Below, piece after piece: positions 46,293 through 50,146 of a DNA stretch of 50,146 nt. How positions within the stretch are numbered: position 1 is the first letter of the stretch; each line of letters opens with the position of its first letter. A model generated the notes under the pieces. The model saw only the letters and a program-made list of their open reading frames with translations, made no database searches and was not told the DNA's origin. This DNA is from a virus. The DNA is taken from positions 1-50,146 of IMG/VR virus record IMGVR_UViG_3300046515_000099. One strand, given 5' to 3'. The position numbers were made by a program, and so were the translations under genes.

Positions 46293-47315
46293 ATGGAACG
46301 TAAGTTTGATGGAGCGGACGGTATACGCGGTGTCGCATGTCTTTTGGTTTTGCTTGGGCATGGATCTGCCTTTTTTGCTAAAGAGCTTTTGCCATATGTT
46401 GGCTTTCTCGCCAAAGCTGGCGTGTGGCTCTTCTTTGTACTCAGTGCATTCTTGCTCACAAGAAAATTCATGAGCACCGGATTTTCGATTTGCTCAATAG
46501 CGAAATATGGTGCGGGAAGATTTCTAAGAATACTGCCTCTTTTTTATATTGCAGGATTTGCCTTCTATGGATTCGGCGAAAGCCCTGTCGACAGCCTTCT
46601 CCTTAGAAACGGATATGCTCACCTCTGGACGATCCCGGTTGAATTCAAGTTTTACTATGTTCTGCCTATTTTTGCATACATCTTCACTGTCGCTTACAAT
46701 AAGGCCGGGGTAGCGGGAAGCTCGGCTTTGCTGGTTTTAATGATGGTAGCGGTAGAGTATAAATATCCCTATTGGAATACGCCTGAAAATAGCATGACAA
46801 CGATCTGGTATCTGCCGTGCTTTCTACTGGGATGCTACATAGCTTCCGTATATGACAGTGTTTCAAAGCAGTTGACGGACCGTCGCAGGTTGATCTGCGC
46901 AGGAGTGGTCGTATCATTTTTTGTTATGATGTCTCCCCCGGCAAGGCTCGCAGTTTTTGACATGCCTATGGACGGATGGACTAGAACAAAATTTATCTAT
47001 ATGAGTATAGCATGGTCAGTATTCATTATTGCACTAGTCGACGGTCGCGGACCAATAGGTAAGCTTTTTGATAACGTTGTAATGAGAAAGATAGGTCTTT
47101 GGAGCTTTTCGATCTATCTTTTCCACTGGGTTGTTTATGCGCACATGCTGCCTTATTGTGCCGAAAGTAAGCTAGGAATGATTGCTTCAATTATTGCAGC
47201 AATCGCTGGCGGCGCTGCTTCTTATTACTTGATAGAGAAGCACATAGAGTGGTTTAGACATTATCTACTTGGCAGTTCGCGCATGAGAACAACGCCACAT
47301 CCAACTGCAAGCTGA
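46293..47315 (+). CDS. Integral membrane acyltransferase (acyltransferase 3 / OafA type)
   Basis: 340 residues with about ten membrane spans. The catalytic-type motif DGIRGVACLLVLLGHG carries Arg12 and His23. VWLFFVLSAFLLTRKF, GRFLRILPLF and the final SFSIYLFHWVVYAHML are standard for the family, which acylates O-antigen or other surface sugars. A serotype-converting role that blocks rival phages is the usual meaning next to a tail fibre. Codons and composition are clearly more AT-rich than the flanking genes, a sign of recent acquisition. ATG 46293 follows AGGAG. Confidence 0.85.
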   Translation: MERKFDGADGIRGVACLLVLLGHGSAFFAKELLPYVGFLAKAGVWLFFVLSAFLLTRKFMSTGFSICSIAKYGAGRFLRILPLFYIAGFAFYGFGESPVDSLLLRNGYAHLWTIPVEFKFYYVLPIFAYIFTVAYNKAGVAGSSALLVLMMVAVEYKYPYWNTPENSMTTIWYLPCFLLGCYIASVYDSVSKQLTDRRRLICAGVVVSFFVMMSPPARLAVFDMPMDGWTRTKFIYMSIAWSVFIIALVDGRGPIGKLFDNVVMRKIGLWSFSIYLFHWVVYAHMLPYCAESKLGMIASIIAAIAGGAASYYLIEKHIEWFRHYLLGSSRMRTTPHPTAS

Positions 47316-47331
47316 AGAAATTCATTCAAAT

Positions 47332-47354
47332 AGCCCGCTAAAGCGGGCTTTTTT
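47332..47354 (+). terminator. Terminator-like hairpin before the endolysin
   Basis: AGCCCGCTAAAGCGGGCT followed by further T, giving six in all. The endolysin ribosome binding site (TGGAGAA) follows. Confidence 0.88.
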
Positions 47355-47371
47355 ACGTCTGGAGAAAAGTG

Positions 47372-47881
47372 ATGCCACGAATTTCATGCGATGCGGCCGG
47401 CGGCCAAAACGTTCTGGCGTTCCTCGACGTGCTGGCCTGGTCTGAACTGGGCGCCGACTACCTGCGCCGCAGCGACGACGGCTACAACGTGATCGTAACC
47501 GGCACGGACGGTGTGTTGGAGATGTTTTACGACTACAGCACCCATCCATTCGCCAATGGACGCAAGTCGAAGGTGTTCAGCAGGAGCGGGCAGACCTCCA
47601 ACGCATCGGGCCGATACCAATTCATGCTCAAGGACTACGCGCACTACCGCGACCAGTTGAAGTTGCCGGACTTCGGGCCGGCCAGCCAGGATCGCTGGGC
47701 AATCCAACTGATCAAAGAGCGTAAGGCGCTGGACGACATCAAGGCGGGGCGGATAGAGAGCGCTATCCAGAAATGCCGCAACATCTGGGCGAGTTTGCCG
47801 GGTGCGGGGTACGGTCAGCGCGAGCACAAGCTTGAGGATCTGCTGGCCGTTTACGTTGCCGCCGGCGGGGTGATGGCGTGA
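47372..47881 (+). CDS. Endolysin, lambda R-like lytic transglycosylase
   Basis: 169 residues. VLAFLDVLAWSELGADY (14-30) carries the catalytic Glu25. DDGYNVIVTG, YDYSTHPF and SGRYQFMLKDYAHY (79-92) follow lambda R. It cuts the peptidoglycan after holin opening and is cytoplasmic, with no signal peptide or SAR domain. It starts at ATG 47372; an upstream GTG at 47369 is possible. Rz starts within its stop codon. Confidence 0.9.
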   Translation: MPRISCDAAGGQNVLAFLDVLAWSELGADYLRRSDDGYNVIVTGTDGVLEMFYDYSTHPFANGRKSKVFSRSGQTSNASGRYQFMLKDYAHYRDQLKLPDFGPASQDRWAIQLIKERKALDDIKAGRIESAIQKCRNIWASLPGAGYGQREHKLEDLLAVYVAAGGVMA

Positions 47882-48381
47882 TGGACGCTCTTAAGCTGGT
47901 GCCCGCCTGGGCGTGGGCAGTCATGGCGTTGATCGTAGCGCTGGCTGTGGGGCTCGGATATCAGACTGTCCAGCTCAGCGGTGTGCGTACCGACTATGCC
48001 GACTACAAGACCGATATCGCCACCAAGGCCCAGCAGGCCAGCGAGAAGGCGCGTGATACCGAACAGCAACGCCAACGCGACATTGACCAGGTGCGCAACG
48101 ATGCAGCCGACCAGAAACAGAAAGATGATGCTCTTGCTGCTCAGCAGCATGCTGACAATGACAGCCTGCGCGACCAAATCGGAAAGCTGCTCACCGACCG
48201 CGCCGCCCTCAATTCCCGCCTTGCCGCTCGAGGCAAAACAATCAACGACCTTACCGATCTGCTCGCCCAGCTGCGATCAGAAGCTGATGGATATGCGGGC
48301 GAACTGGCGACAGCGCTTACAGCAAGTCGTCGGGCCGGATTGGCCTGCGAGCGCTCCTACCAATCATTGACCAAGCATTGA
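47881..48381 (+). CDS. Rz-like i-spanin
   Basis: 166 residues. One N-terminal membrane span (about 8-27, AWAWAVMALIVALAVGLGYQ) is followed by a long periplasmic coiled coil rich in Gln, Asp and Lys (KAQQASEKARDTEQQRQRDI), with Cys near the C-terminus (GLACERSYQSLT). This is the layout of Rz/DUF2514 spanins, which join inner and outer membranes during lysis. An Rz1-like lipoprotein gene lies wholly inside it in another frame. Confidence 0.82.
   Translation: MDALKLVPAWAWAVMALIVALAVGLGYQTVQLSGVRTDYADYKTDIATKAQQASEKARDTEQQRQRDIDQVRNDAADQKQKDDALAAQQHADNDSLRDQIGKLLTDRAALNSRLAARGKTINDLTDLLAQLRSEADGYAGELATALTASRRAGLACERSYQSLTKH
48125..48370 (+). CDS. Rz1-like o-spanin lipoprotein embedded in Rz
   Basis: 81 residues in the +1 frame relative to Rz. 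Starts MMLLLLSSMLTMTACATKSE: a short signal ending in the lipobox-like T-A-C (Cys15). It is followed by a Ser/Pro-rich mature part (SPTAPPSIPALPLEAKQ), as expected of Rz1. A nested Rz1 of this kind is known from lambda. The ribosome binding site (AGAAAG) is weak. Confidence 0.7.
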   Translation: MMLLLLSSMLTMTACATKSESCSPTAPPSIPALPLEAKQSTTLPICSPSCDQKLMDMRANWRQRLQQVVGPDWPASAPTNH

Positions 48382-48412
48382 CGTCATCTGTCGGCCTGCA
48401 TCCCATACAGTA

Positions 48413-48456
48413 TTGACCCGCCTCCTCGAATTCTCGTTAACTGTATATCTGTACAG
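48413..48456 (+). promoter_or_regulatory. LexA-controlled promoter (SOS box)
   Basis: TTGACC (48413-48418), an 18-bp spacer and TTAACT (48437-48442) form a sigma70 promoter. CTGTATATCTGTACAG (48441-48456) fits the LexA box CTG-N10-CAG and overlaps the -10 end and start region. DNA damage should switch on the gene at 48472. Confidence 0.78.
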
Positions 48457-48471
48457 CATTGAGATTCACCC

Positions 48472-48768
48472 ATGCACTTCCTCATCACGCCGCGCCGCCG
48501 CCTCGGTGTCGCGCTCACCAGACAAGAAATCAGCGCCGCGACCGCCATCAAAGGCGACATCCATATAAATGAAGACCGCGACAGCGTGCTTGGCCGCGCG
48601 ACGATGGTGGCCAGCGTCTTTAATACGGCGCCCGGCAGTCATCACGCATTGCCGCCGCTGTTCGATGCCGATGTCACCAGCATGGCTACCCTGGGCATGA
48701 ACATCTCAGGCGTTGAGGAAGTCGACGGGGCGTTCTACTTCCAGTCGTGGTGGTGCCGCTTTGACTGA
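48472..48768 (+). CDS. SOS-controlled small protein of unknown function
   Basis: 98 residues starting MHFLITPRRRLGVALTRQEI. A basic N-terminus is followed by a central region of small and hydrophobic residues (RATMVASVFNTAPGSHHALP) and the end GAFYFQSWWCRFD. It has no signal peptide. It is the only gene in the window directly behind a LexA box. Together with the missing protease domain of the repressor, a LexA-controlled antirepressor (as Tum in phage 186) is a reasonable hypothesis, but no sequence motif supports it directly. Confidence 0.65.
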   Translation: MHFLITPRRRLGVALTRQEISAATAIKGDIHINEDRDSVLGRATMVASVFNTAPGSHHALPPLFDADVTSMATLGMNISGVEEVDGAFYFQSWWCRFD

Positions 48769-49039
48769 TGATCCTCTGGCCGGCTGGCGGGCGGCGATCA
48801 AAGCGCGCGACGACCTGATCACCGATCCGGAGGCCCACAGGGCAAAGCTGGTTTCACTGGCGATGCTGGCCGGGCGTATGCACCAGGTTGGCGAGGAGGA
48901 ATTGAACGAGATGCTCGAGCTTTCCGACGCCGCGCGACTCTGGGCGCTGGTCGAGTGGGAGGAGGCGGAGCGGATTGGCCTGTTCTCTGGAGCGTCAGGC
49001 CGGGCCGATGGGTTGCAGGTAATAAAAGGGAGAGGGTGA
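48761..49039 (+). CDS. Small acidic helical protein coupled to the SOS gene
   Basis: 92 residues beginning with TTG (reading LTDDPLAGWRAAIKARDDLI) and overlapping the upstream stop by 8 bp. No ATG occurs near the start in this frame. Mostly helical and acidic (MHQVGEEELNEMLELSDAAR). It should be co-transcribed from the LexA promoter. An earlier TTG at 48713 gives a Ser/Arg-rich extension I consider non-coding. The function is unknown. Confidence 0.55.
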   Translation: MTDDPLAGWRAAIKARDDLITDPEAHRAKLVSLAMLAGRMHQVGEEELNEMLELSDAARLWALVEWEEAERIGLFSGASGRADGLQVIKGRG

Positions 49040-49461
49040 ACGTCGGCAGGACGCCGGAGAGGGGTATGCAGCTCGTACCAATTTTTGTACCACTGCATGT
49101 GTTTTTGAGGTTTTTCGTGTGTTGTCCAAAGTATGGAGAGGCCCGGTTTTACTGGGTTTCGTTACTTTGGAAACCCCTGCAAAACCCACAGAAAATAGCC
49201 GTGTAGTTCTGTTCCAGTGTCACAGGGTTTTGTTCCGTGTGGGTTCAAAAAACGCAGGGTTGTCGGCCTGCAAAGGCGCACATAGTAGCCTAGCTGGGCA
49301 ACGAGGGGTACGGCGGGCGACCGACAAACCTGCGGCATGACGACGCCCGGCCCGATGTAAAGGCGCCTTTACCTAACCTTTACCGAGCGCATATGTCGAA
49401 ATGTGTCCGTTTGGTGTCTGAGTTAACGGGTGATAGATGCCCGGATGAAGAGAGTAATCAT
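49040..49461. other. Non-coding, repeat-rich stretch; candidate right attachment region
   Basis: I see no gene here. It contains GGGTTTC (49154-49160) and GAAACCC (49170-49176), and CAAAACCC (49180-49187) with GGGTTTTG (49225-49232). The character changes from phage to host-like genes after it. Short inverted GGGTTT motifs could be integrase arm sites or terminator parts. No tRNA 3' end is recognisable, so the attachment core is not located. Confidence 0.35.
49358..49371. repeat. Perfect 14-bp palindrome TAAAGGCGCCTTTA
   Basis: A perfect palindrome ~90 bp upstream of the first lipoprotein gene, with a further CCTTTACC eight bases later. It could be a regulator operator. The CI-type operator of the phage is different. 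Confidence 0.5.
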
Positions 49462-49641
49462 ATGTTTAACCGAATCGCGAAAATCGCATTGGTGATCGCC
49501 CTGACGTCGTCGGTTTCGGGATGTTTTTTTGGCCCCGGATGGGGTCGTCACGGTGGTTGGGATCATCGCCATTATGATGGTGGTCATTATTATGAAGGGC
49601 GGGGCGGCTATGGCCCGGGACCTGGTTACTATCGCCGCTGA
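49462..49641 (+). CDS. Small Gly/His/Tyr-rich lipoprotein A
   Basis: 59 residues. The lipoprotein signal MFNRIAKIALVIALTSSVSG ends before Cys21. The mature part is Gly, His, Tyr and Asp-rich (HGGWDHRHYDGGHYYEGRGG). It is a paralogue of the gene at 49866. Metal binding or an envelope-stress role are possible from composition only. It is probably a host gene. Confidence 0.68.
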   Translation: MFNRIAKIALVIALTSSVSGCFFGPGWGRHGGWDHRHYDGGHYYEGRGGYGPGPGYYRR

Positions 49642-49707
49642 CCCTTATTCATCTGATCGGGAGCCTGATCGGACGGATACGCCCTGATCCCCAAAGAGAC
49701 TCAAATT

Positions 49708-49745
49708 AAGGCCGCGATGGGCGTGTTTTCCCTTCGCGGCCTTTT
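49708..49745 (+). terminator. Terminator after lipoprotein A
   Basis: AAGGCCGCGA and TCGCGGCCTT pair around a 15-base loop, followed by TTT. It lies 66 bp after the stop codon. Confidence 0.8.
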
Positions 49746-49865
49746 TGCTTGCTCACCGCTGCGTATCAATTTCGACACCGTGCGGCTACCAAACAGCGAC
49801 GCGGTTTCAACGGCATGCGCTGTCGAACTTTGCAGGGGATGAATATCTGCTGTTAAGAGAGAGCA

Positions 49866-50051
49866 ATGAACATGTTGAGTCGTATAGCGAAAGTCGCGAT
49901 GGTAATCGCGGTCATGTCAGCCATGTCCGGCTGCTGGCCTTTCTGGGGGCCGGGCGGTGGCGGTCACGGCGGTGGGCATGGAGGCGATGGTGGCGGTCAC
50001 TACGAAGGTGGCGGCCCGGTTGGCGGCGGCGGAGGGCCAGGTCCGCGCTGA
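49866..50051 (+). CDS. Small Gly/His-rich lipoprotein B
   Basis: 61 residues. The signal MNMLSRIAKVAMVIAVMSAM leads to the lipobox MSGC (Cys23). The mature part is WPFW followed by Gly/His repeats (GGGGHGGGHGGDGGGH). The signal is nearly the same as that of the gene at 49462 (SRIAKVA / NRIAKIA), showing tandem duplication. AGAGAG lies upstream of the ATG. Probably chromosomal. Confidence 0.65.
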   Translation: MNMLSRIAKVAMVIAVMSAMSGCWPFWGPGGGGHGGGHGGDGGGHYEGGGPVGGGGGPGPR

Positions 50052-50146
50052 TTTCTGACTGATATCGGTTCTGTGGGAGATTCTATGGTTGCAAACAACG
50101 GTCTTTAGGCCGTTCTGCTCACGTATTCCTCCTTCTTCTTCATCAA

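Noticed and set aside
1-50146. tRNA genes, CRISPR arrays, insertion sequences and an integrase
   Set aside because: I looked for tRNA-like cloverleaf ends, regular spacer arrays, transposase motifs and tyrosine or serine recombinase motifs and found none I could support.

Overview
This window is most of a temperate, contractile-tailed (myovirus) prophage with about 1 kb of probable host chromosome at its right end. Base composition, the style of the small lipoproteins at the right edge and the general look of the phage proteins suggest a Pseudomonas host, of the fluorescens/syringae kind rather than P. aeruginosa. No host housekeeping gene is present to prove this. No integrase, tRNA, rRNA, CRISPR array or insertion sequence is visible, so the integrase probably lies beyond the left edge.

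Layout. Positions 1-12733 are a leftward early operon, read on the minus strand and starting from a promoter near 13000. It carries many small genes of unknown function, a RecT-type annealing protein with a YqaJ-type exonuclease, and two orphan DNA methyltransferases (N4/N6-type and C5-type). Two small paralogous plus-strand genes (5232-5690) interrupt it. Positions 12982-15413 are a lambda-like immunity region: a leftward promoter with two operators, a terminator, a partner protein, a HipA-like kinase, a CI-like repressor, then the repressor promoter and rightward promoter with three more operators of the same 14-bp type. The kinase and partner sit where lambda carries rexA/rexB. Positions 15441-23575 are the rightward early operon: Cro-like, CII-like, a GIY-YIG protein, an O-like initiator with four 23-bp-period iterons inside it, a DnaB-type helicase, small genes, NinB, an HNH/AP2 homing endonuclease, NinG and a probable late regulator.

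Positions 23708-48381 are the late region: a secreted protein, a membrane protein plus lipoprotein and holin, a metallopeptidase, terminase, portal, scaffold, P22-type coat, connectors, tail sheath and tube, a tail chaperone with a canonical -1 frameshift site, tape measure, P2-like baseplate genes, fibre, fibre chaperone, acyltransferase, endolysin, and Rz with an embedded Rz1. Two inverted cargo genes (36892-37551) interrupt the tail genes. Intrinsic-terminator-like hairpins recur just before the ribosome binding sites of many late genes.

Positions 48413-49039 are a LexA-box promoter driving two small unknown genes. Because the repressor has no visible S24 autocleavage domain, a LexA-controlled antirepressor encoded here is an attractive model for SOS induction. 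Positions 49040-50146 are a non-coding, repeat-rich stretch that may hold the attachment junction, then two paralogous Gly/His-rich small lipoproteins of probable host origin.
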